Below the pieces are notes generated by a model. That model saw nothing but the letters and a program-made list of their open reading frames with translations, was not told the DNA's origin and made no database searches. Source: Scilla litardierei (lineage: Eukaryota > Streptophyta > Magnoliopsida > Asparagales > Asparagaceae). Taken from it: a stretch of 64,000 nucleotides of DNA. Location of the stretch: assembly GCA_030789695.1 (NCBI GenBank), contig CM061139.1, positions 5,781,878 through 5,845,877 on the forward strand, written 5' to 3'. A program made the translations under genes and the position numbers. Below, piece after piece: positions 11,648 to 23,307 of this stretch (position 1 is the stretch's first letter; each line of letters opens with the position of its first letter).

Positions 11648-12702
11648 CCCAGTTTTTGCCCTAGTTAAAAGAGCTTTTTGGGCAGCCTTTTTTAGAACTT
11701 TTTAGAACTTTTTTGATTATTAGATTTAGACGTTCTTTTTGAAGAATTGAAGGCTACTTTTATTGGATACTCTTGGGAAATCATTGGATCTACATTGGTT
11801 TGGCTATTTTCTATCAAAAACTCAATTTTTATTAGCTATTTCTCTATTGCAATGAATTCTCTTGATATTATTATTGATTTTTTTTAGAATTGCATGATGA
11901 ATATTGAGTAGTGCCATCGTCTTAGGGCGTAGGGTTGAACCTTGTGGACCATATTTCTAAATTGTGATGAAATTGTGGAATTGTTGCTAGAATCGATTAG
12001 GGTTAGGTTGAGATTGATTAATTACGGATAGCTAGGAATTCATATCGATTGGGATTTGCAAGAGATTGGATCCCAATTGATAGGAAGGCCTAGATATTCG
12101 ATTTAGATTGACAACTGGATTTCTTTAGACTTTGTTTGCAAGAGATTGGACCAAAGCTAGGATTTTTAATTGTGAATCTATACCAATATTCGTTTGCAAG
12201 AGATTGGACGAATAGGAACTATCACAACCTAGGTCGTAGCCCGAGTTTGCACGAGAGTGGGCTCGAGATACGATTGAACAATGATGTCGTTCTTCACGCT
12301 AGCTGCTTAGGCTAGGGTTTGCACGAGAGTGGGCCATATCCCAGGTTTACTATAGACCGGCAATATCATGAGAGCGTGAGCTTGGTTCTACATTTAGTTG
12401 CGACTAGTTCACCTATATTCAAGTTTAGCAACAATGAAACTTACGAATCACAATGATGAGAGAAGGTCCGTAGTGGGGATTCCCTACCCCTAGACGTTTT
12501 ATTAAATTGATATTTCTCTTTATACTTGAACGATTGTGACTATTACACAAAACTATTCTCGATTCTCTTGATGGCTAGGTGATTGAAAGAGACACGGTCA
12601 TTTGTCCTCCCTGAGTTCGATACCCGCTCGCTGCTACATCGTGCGCTTGCGGTAAAACTACAAGTCGTTTTTCGGGTGTACACTCGGACGCGATCAAGTT
12701 TT

Positions 12703-12720
12703 TGGCGCCGTTTCCGGGGA
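12703..12720 (+). other. Primer-binding site, tRNA-Asp type
   Basis: TGGCGCCGTTTCCGGGGA differs by one base from the TGGCGCCGTTGCCGGGGA known as the tRNA-Asp primer site of Athila elements. It begins six bases after the LTR end. The 62 bases that follow are the only leader left before the junction at 12783. Confidence 0.8.
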
Positions 12721-12782
12721 TTTATCTCCGTGTAAATTGCTCCATAGCTGGGTCTCTCTAGGGTTACATTTTCGATAGATCA

Positions 12783-14638
12783 CTTAACACCTACAATTTA
12801 TCCGTGTTTCCCCCAAACCCCCATCCGGAGTCTCACCCATTTCAAAATGGAACGAGTACTCCCAATTTCATACTCTCATTCTCACTCACAAATTTTCTTT
12901 TGATACAACATTTCTTTATTTGACAACATGTCAATTAACGGTCTCAAATACCGCATTCATTACAACTTACATGAATTACTCATCCTCACCATTATCTCCA
13001 AAATGAAACATATCATGAAGCATCCACATAATTAATAGCATATTAATAAGAACATGATTAGTATAAACAAAATTTACTTGAAATAAAAATACACAATGGT
13101 AACTACTAAGCAAAATTAGCACATAAATCTGACTAAACTGTCAGTCCAGAAAGAACGGGTCTGGTACCCCATCTACAGTCAGAATTAGCTTTTAGTCTCT
13201 CTTCAAAGTTGTAGATATGGTAGTTTTGCATTGCCATACCAAATTTTAGAAAATAATATGATATGGATGATTTATTGTGATCAGTTTAGTAACAGATGAC
13301 AATACTAAAAAAACAAAAACATTGCATCAACTTCATCAGTGCTTTTCTCCCATTTACAAGCAGATCTAGGTGTAATAATGGGTATTGTGCATCTTGAAGA
13401 GAAGTTGTCCAAAATGTCCTAGAACATCTAATTTCCATAAGAGTTGTGGCCGAAATCTTGGTTTTAGTACAGAGTGTCAAAACTGCCAAAAATTGGACAA
13501 GTTGCGGAAAAAGTCCTATTTCTCCTACATTTTGAATTGCACATATATCATATGTTATATGATGTTGGGGTAGGACTTTGAGATCTCAATGAATATTTTT
13601 TTTTTCAGATTTTACTTTCATCTACGTTGGGAGATATTCTCAGTTTAACAGAAAATAAAAATACTGGAATTTCAGAACAGATTTGATTGGAACCTGACCA
13701 GTATGCATATCCGAATTTTTATAAAATCATACAGTTAGAATTTGGGAAAATGATCTGAATAAAAGTTGTTCATAACAATGAGATACCCAACATATAAAAT
13801 TTCCAAAGTATTCCCATTAGCCAATTAAGCCCAGTACTTAGTCAAAGTTTCGGTTTTTCTGGATAAAATTTTAGCATCATGAACAAAAGTGTTTCATGAA
13901 AATTAATTTAATTCTCCTTGTCCTAAAACTAAATTCTACCTAGGTGAAAGGAATTTCTACCTTACTAGTCCTCCAATTATTTCTTTAGCTCTTCTTAGTC
14001 CTTGATGGAGAGCCTCCTAGCATCCGTCTTCAAGCTCCAAATTGGTATCTAAAGTTTGGATTTTTGAGGTGATTTGGGGTTAATTTTTGGAGTTAGGATG
14101 ATAATGGAAAGTGGGGAAGCTTGGTGGTGGAATGGGAGGTGCAAGAGGTGGTGATGGGAGGTGCAAGGAGGAGCAAATGAGATAGAAGGGGAGAGGAGAG
14201 AATTTTGGCTAGGTTGGGGGAGGTGAGGGTGAGAGAGTTTTTCATATTTTTTCTTTTTAGTTTTTGTTTTTCTCTTGCATAAACTTTTGAACCCCCAAAA
14301 TCCTCTCATCCCTTCATTATGTCAAGATGAGAGACATGTGTTTTCTCTTTAATTCTTAGGATGACACCTCACTTAATGAGTGGTCATGGTAAAAGATTTT
14401 TGGAATTTGTATTTTGAAAAATAAAAATACATGTTGAAATACCATATACACATTAAATACAAGTATTCATCCAAATACTCCTATTTACTAAATTCAAAAG
14501 ATGAGTTTAAAATATTTTAAAATTAATTCCTACACCAAATAATTAAAAGAAAAATACAAGCATACTCACAAAAATATACGTACGCCTTTACGCCAAAATA
14601 CGTACAAGTACACGTACATTGAAATTGGGGTCATTACA
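12783..14638 (-). repeat. Tekay 3' LTR, truncated
   Basis: It matches 20429-22286 over its whole length with scattered substitutions and small indels. The part equivalent to 19489-20428 is missing; homology starts abruptly at cttaacacctac, directly after Athila leader sequence. The + strand end tcattaca at 14638 is the LTR 5' terminus TGTAATGA on the minus strand. Confidence 0.88.
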
Positions 14639-14653
14639 TCCTACCTCCCTTAA
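14639..14653 (-). other. Polypurine tract of the Tekay element
   Basis: On the minus strand taagggaggtagga abuts the LTR start TGTAATGACC. It is preceded by ccgaggacgaaatttatttt, the usual Tekay/Del context. Confidence 0.8.
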
Positions 14654-14732
14654 AATAAATTTCGTCCTCGGAATTTCAAAATAAGACGGAAAAACTTTCT
14701 ATACATTATATTACATACATAACAAAATTACA

Positions 14733-17700
14733 TTAGTCAAACAAGTGAGGGTAATTTTCTATCATCTCATCCTTGAGTTCCCAGGTAGACTCTCCCGGTG
14801 ACTCTTGGTGCCACATAAGCCTCACTAGGTTGATCGAATTTTTCCTCAGCATCTTCTGCCTTCGGTCTAAAATGGCCATAGCTGCTGATCATAGGTCAAG
14901 TCTGGTCGCACTTCGATCTCAGAGAAGTCAACGACATGATCAGGATTCCCAACACACCTCTTGAGTTGCGATATGTGAAACACATTATGCACTCCCTCAA
15001 GAGAAGCTGGCAAGGCAATCCTATAAGCCACTTCTCCAACACGAGCTAAGACTTCGAAAGGTTCAATATATCTTGGGCTCAGCTTTCCACGTCTTCCAAA
15101 ACAAATCAGCCCCCGTGTTGGCGAGATCTTCAAAAACACTAATTCTCCTCGCTGAATCTCCAAGTGTCGCCTCTTTGCATCCGCCCAGTGCTTATAACAA
15201 ACTTGAGCTATGCGAAGATTATCTCTGACGACTCTCACAGCATCCACGGTTTCAGCGATCATATCCGGGACCAACAATTCACGATCTCCAACATCATCCC
15301 AACTGAAAGGAGATCGGCACTTCCTTCCATACAAAGATGCAAATGGCGCCATGCCTATGTTGGCTTGAAAATTTTTATTGTAGGCGAACTCTACCAGCTG
15401 GTGTAGATGTTCGTCCCAAGAACCCTTAAAATCTAGCATGCACGCCCTCAGCATATCTTCCAAAATCTTAATTGTCCTCTCCGACTGACCGTCTGTCTGA
15501 GGATGGTATGCAGTGATGAAACTTATTTGAGTTCCCAAGCTAGCATGCAAACTTCTCCAAAAGTGAGACATAAACCTAGTGTCACGGTCGGAGACTATGC
15601 ATACATGCACTCTGTGAAGCCTCATGATTTCCTATATACATGACTAATTCAGAATCCAAACCAACAATAAACAAACAGATATAAAATAAGGAATCTCACC
15701 TCCATATATCTCTTGGTAAGATGGTATGTCGAGTGGCCCACTCGAAATGGTATGAAATGAACTGATTTGGTCAATCGATCTACGATTACCCAAATAGCAT
15801 CATTTCCTCGAGGAGTGCGAGATAAGCCAGTTACGAAATCCATCGTCACATGCTGCCACTTCCACTCAGGAATCGAAAGAGGCTACAATAAACATGTCGT
15901 TCTCTGATGCTCGGCCTTGACTTGCTGATAGGTCAAACATGAAGCTACACTTCTAGCCACACTACGCTTCTTACCGTGCCACCAAAAATGCTGCCGCAGA
16001 TCATGATACATCTTAGTACCTCCAGGATGGATAGAATAAGATGAGCTATGAGCTTCTCTCAACAGTTCATCCCAAATATCACCTGATGGCACACAAATCC
16101 TGCTCCCAAAATGCAGAGACCCATCTTCATGAATATAGAAATCATTACGAAGTCCGGCCTCTGTCTGCTCTCGAATCTTCTTCAACTTCTCATCTCCAGA
16201 CTGAGCTGCCTTAATCCTTTCAACTAAATCAGATTGAACCTGCAAATTCATCATCATCGCTGATGCACCAAGTAAGACAACCTCAATCTCCATATGCTGA
16301 ATATCACCCAAAATTTCTCTCTGAGCTGTTAACATCATCACTGCCGGCATGCGACTAAGAGCATCAGGTACCACGTTGACTTTCCCAGGGTGATATTGGA
16401 GGTCAACATCATAATCAGCCATCAACCCAAGCCATCTGCGCTGCCGCATATTCAACTCTTTCTGAGTGAACACGTACTTCAAACTCTTGTGATCTGCGTA
16501 TATCTTTACACGTTCAACCAGGAGAAAATGTCTCAATAACTTCAATGCAAACACCACTGCTGCTAACTCCAAGTCATGCATAGGATAGTTCCTCTCATGA
16601 GTCTTTAACAATCTAGAAGCATAAGCTACTACCCTACCATGCTGATGTAGAACACATCCCAATCCTCTGCCTGATGCATCACAATAAATCTCATATCCAC
16701 CTGAACGGTCTGGAATCGTTAGGATAGGAGCAGTGATCAATCTATGCTTCAGTTCATCAAATGCTCACTGACATTCCTCTGACCAACTGTAACCAACATT
16801 CTTCTTGGTTAGATGAGTCATCGGTGTAGCAATCTTAGAAAAATCCTTGATGAACTTCCTGTAGTACCCAGCCAATCCCAACTTATGATATCTATGACTA
16901 ACTTAGGAACCGGCCACTTCTCTATTGCAACAACCTTCTCTGGATCTACAGCTATCCCATCTCCAGATACAACATGTCCCAGAAAAGCAATTTGGTCAGC
17001 CAAAACTGACATTTGATATACTTAGCATATAACTGGTGTTGCCTCAGAGTCTCCAGGACTATCCTCAGATGCTCAGCATGATCTTCCTCCGACATTGAGT
17101 ACACTAAGATATCATCTATGAAGACGACCACAAACTTATCCAAGTATTCATAGAAGACTTGGTTCATCAACCTCATGAATGTGGCTGGTGCATTAGTAAC
17201 ACTGAAAGGAATCACTAAGAACTCATAATAACCACACCGGGTTCTAAATGCAGTCTCCGGAATATCTGATTCTCTGACCTTCACTTGATGATACATGCTT
17301 CTCAAATCCAGCTTGGAATACACTCGCGATCCACCCAAATGATCGAAGATGTCATCAATCCTAGGAAGAGGGTACGTGTTCTTCACAGTAACCTTATTCA
17401 ACTCCCAGTAGTCGATGCACATCCTTCGAGATCCATCCTTCTTATTCACTAGAAGCACTGGTGCACTACATGGTGAAACACTTGGCTGAATCAAACCACT
17501 CTCTGACAAATCCTTAACTGATTACGAAGCTCTGCTAACTCGGGAGGAGTCATACGGTATGGAGCCTTCGCAATCGGTTGAGTGCCTGTAATCAGATCAA
17601 TGGTGAACTCCAATGATCTATCCGAAGGAAGTCCATAGATATCGTCTGGAAAGACATCGAGAAAATCCCAGACTACGCTCGGCAATATAGGTTCAGCATC

Positions 17701-18116
17701 CATCTCCATCATCATCTCTACTGGGTTGGCCTTATACTTCAATTGGTCAAGGGAACTACTACCACTAAGAAATTCAAATTCTGGATGATCGGGAATCTGG
17801 AATACTATCTTCCTGAGCCTACAATCTATAGTGGCATAGAACATCCCTTACCAGTCCATCCCAAACTCTGCTTCAAAATGAGGCATCTCCATCACAAAGA
17901 AATCTGCATACAGCCTATGTCCACAAATCTCAACAGGACACTGTTGGTATCCCGAAGAACTGCGGATCACTCCACTCCCTGTATGGATATTCCAATTAGA
18001 AGCAAGTGGGTCTACCACTAAGGTATTCCTAGTCACAAACTACTGAGACAGGAAGCAATGTGATGCTCCTAAATCAAATAGTGATAAGGCAAGGAAAGAT
18101 GCAACTCTAATAACAC
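14733..18116 (-). pseudogene. Tekay pol: protease, RT, RNase H, integrase, chromodomain; broken
   Basis: Minus strand. The protease loop reads LFDLGAS (18064-18081), where DSGAS or DTGAS is usual, so one active-site residue is lost. The RT has [22 protein letters not shown] and FIDD (about 17105-17126). RNase H lies at about 16400-16740 (YCDASGRGLG, YADHKSLKYVF). The integrase has MDFVTGL, VSDRDTRF and the Glu in YHPQTDGQSER. A chromodomain-type tail with ILDRRQKMLR and ESTWELKDEM ends at the stop 14733-14735; it would tether integration to heterochromatin. Damage: frameshifts near 17510, 17012, 16880 and 14895, and stops near 16770 and 15885 (the latter TAG for an expected Gln). A 68-bp intron-like interruption sits in the integrase at 15632-15699. 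Confidence 0.9.
15632..15699 (-). other. Intron-like interruption in the Tekay integrase (68 bp)
   Basis: On the minus strand the segment starts GTGAGATT, ends TATATAG, is AT-rich and contains stops. Removing it joins TATATGGAG to GAAATCATG in phase 0 and restores the integrase reading YMEEIMRLH, the normal family spacing with no residue gained or lost. Its length is not a multiple of three. Confidence 0.65.
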
Positions 18117-18230
18117 CTAAGAGAAATAATATAAACTAACATAAGAGTCTAATCATCATAATCACAGCAAAAAATATAACACACTATCATAGGAATAAGA
18201 AAGCATTCAATTCTAAAAAGAAATAGGTAC
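18117..18230 (-). other. Intron-like interruption between Tekay gag and protease (114 bp)
   Basis: The minus strand starts GTACCTATTT and ends CTCTTAG, is AT-rich and includes in-frame stops. Removing it in phase 1 joins VITG to VIRVASFLALSLFDLG, giving thirteen residues between ITG and the active-site Asp. From memory of the family this is the usual spacing. Confidence 0.55.
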
Positions 18231-19361
18231 CAGTGATCACTCGACCGGTGTCCTCTACCTCAACAGCCGTCATGGTAAAAGCCTGACGCCTCGACGCTAC
18301 TCTCCTGGGGGTCTGCTATTGCTGCTGCAGAGGCCTAGGTGGTCCCCTTGGAGTCACTGTACCAGGTGGTGGAAGCCTCTGTGGAGCCGGCAGAAGGGTC
18401 CTCTACTGCTGCACAGGCCGGACTGCCACTGGTGCCCCAGAACCTAAAGTCTGCCCCTACTGAGGACACTGCCTACTGATGTGTCCTGACTGACCACAGG
18501 TAAAACACCGCCCATGCCTAAACTTGCAATCCTGCTGCTCATGCCAAGTCTTCCCACAAAATCCACAAGGTAACCGCTGTTGTTGCGCAGGTGGAGCTCC
18601 AGGCCTTCGAAACTGTGTGGTCTGAGTAGGCCTCGGGAAACTCCTCTGCTGACCCGCAGGGCGCCTCTCCGCTGTTGCTACTGGACCCTACCCACACTCT
18701 TCAGATGTGTCTCATACACCCTGCCTGCCTCTAGCACGGCATTATATGTAAGCAACACCTAGGTCGACATCGCTGCTCTGAACTCAGGGTCCAACCCCAT
18801 CCTGAATCGTCTAGCTCTGGTGGCCTCTGACTGCACCAACTCTGGAGCAAACTTGCTCAATAGAGAGAAATCTACATCATTAGCATCCATGCTCCGTCGT
18901 CCCTGAGTTAGGTGCTCGAACCTCAACCGCAGCTCATCCTTCTTCGTCTCTGGCAGGAACTAAGCCTCAAACAGCTCCCTAAACTTCTCCTACAGGATCG
19001 TCTTGGTCAAATTCATCTCCTGGGCATCCCACCAATCTCGTTCCTGATGAGTCAGCTGCCTCTTTGCGGCATCCACCCCATCTATCTCTCGGGTATCCAA
19101 TAGCCTCCAGATCATCCTCAGAATGCCTAATCCACTCGTCCACCTCCAGCGGACTCTCCTTACCCGAAAAGGACTTCGGGTGCAAGCTCTAAACTGCCTG
19201 ATACCCACTGGCATCAGTGGCACACCCCTAGCCGCACAATCCTCCACCTGTTGCATACGCTCTATGATCCCTATCAGAATCTTCCCCATCAGGGAAGCCT
19301 CAGATGAAGCAGCATCAGAAGCAGGGGTCCTGTTCTCGGACGATCCATTCCCCAGATCCAT
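18231..19361 (-). pseudogene. Tekay gag (capsid/nucleocapsid), broken
   Basis: Gag builds the virus-like particle and packages the RNA. The likely start is the Met at 19361 (MDLGNGSSENR). Gag-core signatures include SPLEVDEWIRHSEDDL and RDWWDAQEM; the RFEHLTQG-like segment follows. The nucleocapsid zinc knuckle CFTCGQSGHISRQC (18466-18507) has the complete CX2CX4HX4C pattern, and the tail is rich in Gln and Pro. Damage: a frameshift near 19180 and several in-frame stops (near 18990, 18960, 18770, 18690 and 18460). It reads into the protease across the intron-like segment at 18117-18230. Confidence 0.82.
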
Positions 19362-19459
19362 TCTTCAAGAATGAACAGGGAAACATTGTTCAGTACCAAA
19401 ATTGCGAATTATAATGTTGAAGCTTTACTTGTACTATTCTTACATGTATCGCAGTGTGA

Positions 19460-19488
19460 GCAGACCTGCATGGGCCACCACAAAAACA
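19460..19488 (-). other. Primer-site region of the Tekay element
   Basis: Read on the minus strand after the LTR: tgtttttgtggtggcccatg, then caggtctg. I cannot name the primer tRNA. Nearly the same string follows the 5' LTR of both noncoding L elements (39312-39337 and 51063-51088), which is the main link between the families. Confidence 0.55.
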
Positions 19489-22286
19489 TGTCATGCCCCG
19501 CTCTCCCAAGTACGGGGAGCATAGCTAACGAGGCCGCTGTAGTATTCAGACACAGGCTTCGAGCCCTCTTATCTAAATACTACTAGGCATTTTTTTGGTT
19601 TAATATTAAATAAGAAGCAGGCTACTCAATTCACCGGAATAATACATAGAAATGAAAGTACACCAATAGAAAATAAAACGCAGTACTGAAAGAAAAAACA
19701 ACAACGCAGAACATTCATTACACAAGTTCATATAGATACATACATCAGCTGTACAAGGGGGGATACAAAAGTGGGTACAACAACAGTAGCAACCCCCAAC
19801 CCAAAAGTAAAAAGGTCCACCCGGTACAACGCACCCACTAGTCTAAACCCAGGAAGTCTAACTGAACGAGGTCGTCTGTAGGCTCAACCTTTGCTGAACT
19901 GGCACCGGTCTTTGGCTCTGGGACACCCGAAGACTGCTCTGGTCTCACACTTGAAAACCAGTGGATGGGACACGTCAACGCGTGACCCTATAGAAACTCC
20001 TAACACCCTAGTAGAACCCAGTTTTAGAACTGGTCTTCCTAACTAACTAACTACAAGTGTCACATCATCACATATTTATGCATAAATTAAGAATAGAACA
20101 TAAATACTGAAAGTAAATAGCAGGCAGCTGACCAGAAATAAATTTACTGATTAAATTAATTAAAATTAATCGTTGTTCTGTTTTTGGAACCCGGGTAAAC
20201 CGTAGACTGCTAAGGAAGCAGACTTCACCCAGGAGGGGCCTCTCGTAACTCCGTACTCGACTGAACAAGGTACCGGAGTGAGACTCATCTAGGTTTTTCT
20301 ATCGGAAAAACAGAGAAAACCATCATTTACCGACATGGTGTGACACGAGCACACCACCGGCCTCTCCAACTCTAGTCAACTCCCTCTTACGAGAATGACT
20401 GAGTGAGAAATCATACTACGGTCCGTCCCTTAACACCTACAATTTATCCGTGTTTCCCCCAAATCCACATCCGAAGTCTCACCCATTTCAAAATGGAACG
20501 AGTACTCCCGATGTCATACTCTCATTCTCACTCACAATTTTTCTTTTGATACAACATTTCTTTATTTGACAACATGTCAATTAGCGGTCTCAAATACCGC
20601 ATTCGTTACAACTTACATGAATTACTCATCCTCACCATTATCTCCAAAATGAAACATATCATGAAACATCCACATAATTAATAGCATATTAATGAGAACA
20701 TGATTAGTATAAACAAAGTTTACTTGAAACAAAAATACACAATGGTAACTACTAAGCAAAATTAGCACATAAATCTGTCTAAACTGTCAGTCCAGAAAGA
20801 ACGGCTCTGTTACCCTATCTACAGTCAGAATTAGCTTTTAGTCCCTCTTCAAAGTTGTAGATATGGCAGGTTTGCATTGCCATACCAAATTTTAGAAAAT
20901 AATAAGAGATGGATGATTTTTTGTGATCAGTCTAGTAATAGATAACAATACTAAAAAACAGAAACATTGCATCAACTTCATCAATGCCTTTCTCCTATTT
21001 ACAAGCAGATCTGGGTGAAATAAAAAATTGGGCATTGTGCATCTTGAAGAGAAGTTATCCAAAATGTCCTAGAACATCTAATTTCGATAATAATTGTGGC
21101 CAAAATCTTGGTTTTAATACAGAGTGTCAAAACTGGCAGAAATTGGACAAGTTGCGGAAAAAGTCCTATTTCTCCTACATTTTGAATTGAACATATATCA
21201 TATGTTATATGATATTGGGGTAGGACTTCGAGATATACATGAATATTTTTTTTTCAGATTTTACTTTCATCTAGATTGGGAGATATTCTCAGTTTAACAG
21301 AGAATAAAAATACTGGAATTTCAGAACAGATTTGATTGGAACCAGACCAGTATGCATATCCGAATTTTTATAAAATCATACAGTTAGAATTTGGGAAAAT
21401 GATCCAAATGAAAGTTGTTCATAACAATGCGATACCCAACATATAAAATTTCCAAAGTATTCCCACTAGCCAATTAAGCCCAGCACTCAGTCAAAGTTTC
21501 AGTTTTTCTGAATAAAATTTTAGCATCATGAACAAAAGTGTTTCATGAAAATTAATTTAATTCTCCTTGTCCTAAAACTAAATTCTACCTCGGTGAAAGG
21601 AATTTCTACCTTACTAGTCCTCTAATTATTTCTTTAGCCCTTCTTAGTCCTTGATGGAGAGCCTCCTAGCCTCCTTCTTCAAGCTCCAAATTGGTCTCTA
21701 AAGTTTGGATTTTTGAGGTGATTTGGGGTTAATTTTTGGAGTTAGGATGATAATGGAAAGTGAGGGAGCTTGGTGGTGGAATGGGAGGTGCAAGAGGTGG
21801 TGATGGGAGGTGCAAGGAGGAGCAAATAAGATGGAAGGGGAGATGAGAGAATTTTGGCCAGGTTGGGGGAGGTGAGGGTGAGAGTTTTTCATATATTTTT
21901 CTTTTTAGTTTTTGTTTCTCTCTTGCATAAACTTTTGAACCCCCAAAATCCTCTCATCCCTTCATCCAGTCAAGATGAGAGACATGTGTTTTCTCTTTAA
22001 TTCTTAGGATGACACCTCACTTAATGAGTTGTCGTGGAAAAAAATTTTGGAATTTGTATTTTGCAAAAATAAAAATACATGTTGAAATACCATATACACC
22101 TTAAATACAAGTATTCTTCCAAATACTCATATTTACTAAATTCAAAAGATGAGTTTAAAATCTTTTAAAATTAATTCCTACACCAAACAATTAAAAGAGA
22201 AATACAAGCATACTCCCAAAAATATACATACGCCTTTACGCCAAAATACGTACAAGTATGTGTACATTGAAATTGGGGTCATTACA
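19489..22286 (-). repeat. Tekay 5' LTR (2,798 bp)
   Basis: The + strand starts TGTCATGCCCCGC and ends CATTACA; on the sense (minus) strand it is TGTAATGACC...GGGGCATGACA. The inner 1.86 kb matches 12783-14638. It carries no domain-bearing frame; minus-strand frames such as that at 21698-21892 are Pro/His-rich and recur only because the LTRs are copies. Confidence 0.88.
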
Positions 22287-23307
22287 ATTTATAGCCAAAA
22301 GGTAGTTTTTGAACGTTTGACAACTGCCTAATTTTTCAAAAAAATTCTGGAAAACTTTGTTTAATTAGTCGACTAATGTTATGTATTGGTGGTTGACTAA
22401 TAGGGCTGCTGACTAGGATTTTGGCTATTGAGGTGTCCTTTCAGAAAGTAACTTCTTAAAACCGAAAGTAACTTCCGAAAAGTGAAAGTAACTTCAGTAA
22501 AAGGATATAAACTGTCAGAAACTAGCCGTTTGTGGCAGTTCTAACTTCCAACAATAAAATATACTATTTAAATGATAAATCATTTAAAATATTTGAATCT
22601 TTAAAAATGTCTGGTAGACTAACAAAATCTATTGGTCGACTACAAATTTGAAATTTAGAAATTTGTAGGAAAATGATCCTAGAGACTTTAAGATAGGTCT
22701 GACAAAGTTTTAGGATTAAAATATTTTATTATTTAAATTAATCGACTAGCACTACGGATCGGTCGACTAATTGGATTTTTGACTTGATTTTTTGAAGACG
22801 GATCCTAAATGACTAAGAGAGATCATCATCAACTCTTTTACATTCTAAGTGTATGCAAGAGAAAAAATAAAGATTACATCTCTTTTTACAAGATACAAAA
22901 TATCATCGATGTGCTTCGTCTTGTAGTGGATGCTTTTTGCAACTTGCATACTTGATGATTATCTTAGTTGTTTGTGCTATAATATCTGCATAAAAAAAGT
23001 TAGTACATATAAACTAATAAGTTTGTATCATCAAAAACATATGAGGAGTTGTGAGTTTCCAACATGCATATGTATGTGTGTGTTTTTTTGATCTGCGGTT
23101 TTAGAATCTAGAAAAAAAAATTAAATCAAGTTTTCAAGCTCTCTTGTGCTCAATATTTCCAAAAGCTAAAACCTCCTTCTTGGCCTAAGATTTCAAAGCT
23201 TTTAAGCAATTTTCTTGGCCACTCTTATTTGATCCCTCGAACCTTTCATCTTAGTTATATTTGAGATCAAAGAATTCTCCTTAGTAACACTTTCAAACTA
23301 AAGCTTC
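22287..23307. other. AT-rich segment with ATTAGTCGACTAAT palindromes; no gene seen
   Basis: No protein signal. It holds a perfect 14-bp palindrome ATTAGTCGACTAAT (22364-22377), further GTCGACTA motifs (22635, 22760), a triplet of gaaagtaactt repeats (22445-22495) and a TATAAA (22505). Similar ATCGACTA motifs occur at 45090-45230 in the decayed copia to the right, so this could be that element's LTR or leader, separated by the Tat insertion. Weak evidence. Confidence 0.35.

Larger units (their letters stand above)
10890..12696 (+). repeat. Athila LTR (about 1.8 kb)
   Basis: It starts TGATCACTC after the purine tract and ends GCGATCA seven bases before the TGGCGCCG primer site; the ends form the inverted repeat TGATC/GATCA. 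It contains a palindrome array, a TATA-like box and a long U5-like region with a repeated tttgcaagagattgg motif (12055, 12126, 12189). The second LTR of this element is not in the window, so the boundaries rest on termini and flanking signals only. Confidence 0.65.
2110..12782 (+). mobile_element. Athila-lineage Ty3/gypsy retrotransposon, partial
   Basis: Visible in order: decayed pol (2110-5735), a spacer holding an Athila-typical noncoding motif, an ATHILA-ORF1-like pseudogene in the env position (7005-9005), a long 3' noncoding region ending in a polypurine-like tract, an LTR (10890-12696), and a tRNA-Asp-type primer site (12703-12720). The gag-protease part lies left of the L2 LTR insertion, outside the window. 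The right edge is cut at 12782 by the truncated Tekay LTR. A primer site to the right of the LTR is not expected for an ordinary 3' LTR; see findings. Confidence 0.85.
12783..22286 (-). mobile_element. Tekay-lineage chromovirus (Ty3/gypsy), minus strand
   Basis: The element reads right to left: 5' LTR 19489-22286, primer-site region, gag, protease, RT, RNase H, integrase with chromodomain, polypurine tract, and 3' LTR 12783-14638. The 3' LTR has lost about 940 bp relative to the other copy. The integrase-chromodomain end and the tract ccgaggacg...ttaagggaggtagga next to TGTAATGACC are Tekay/Del hallmarks. Because the left end is deleted, a target duplication cannot be checked. Confidence 0.9.

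Noticed and set aside
14049..14309. Minus-strand 86-aa frame rich in Pro/His/Ser (also 21698-21892)
   Set aside because: Lies within the Tekay LTRs, no domain, not conserved in length between copies.
19460..19488. Assignment of a specific tRNA primer for Tekay and the L elements
   Set aside because: TGGTGGCCCATGCAGG-like text does not match a tRNA 3' end that I can name with confidence.
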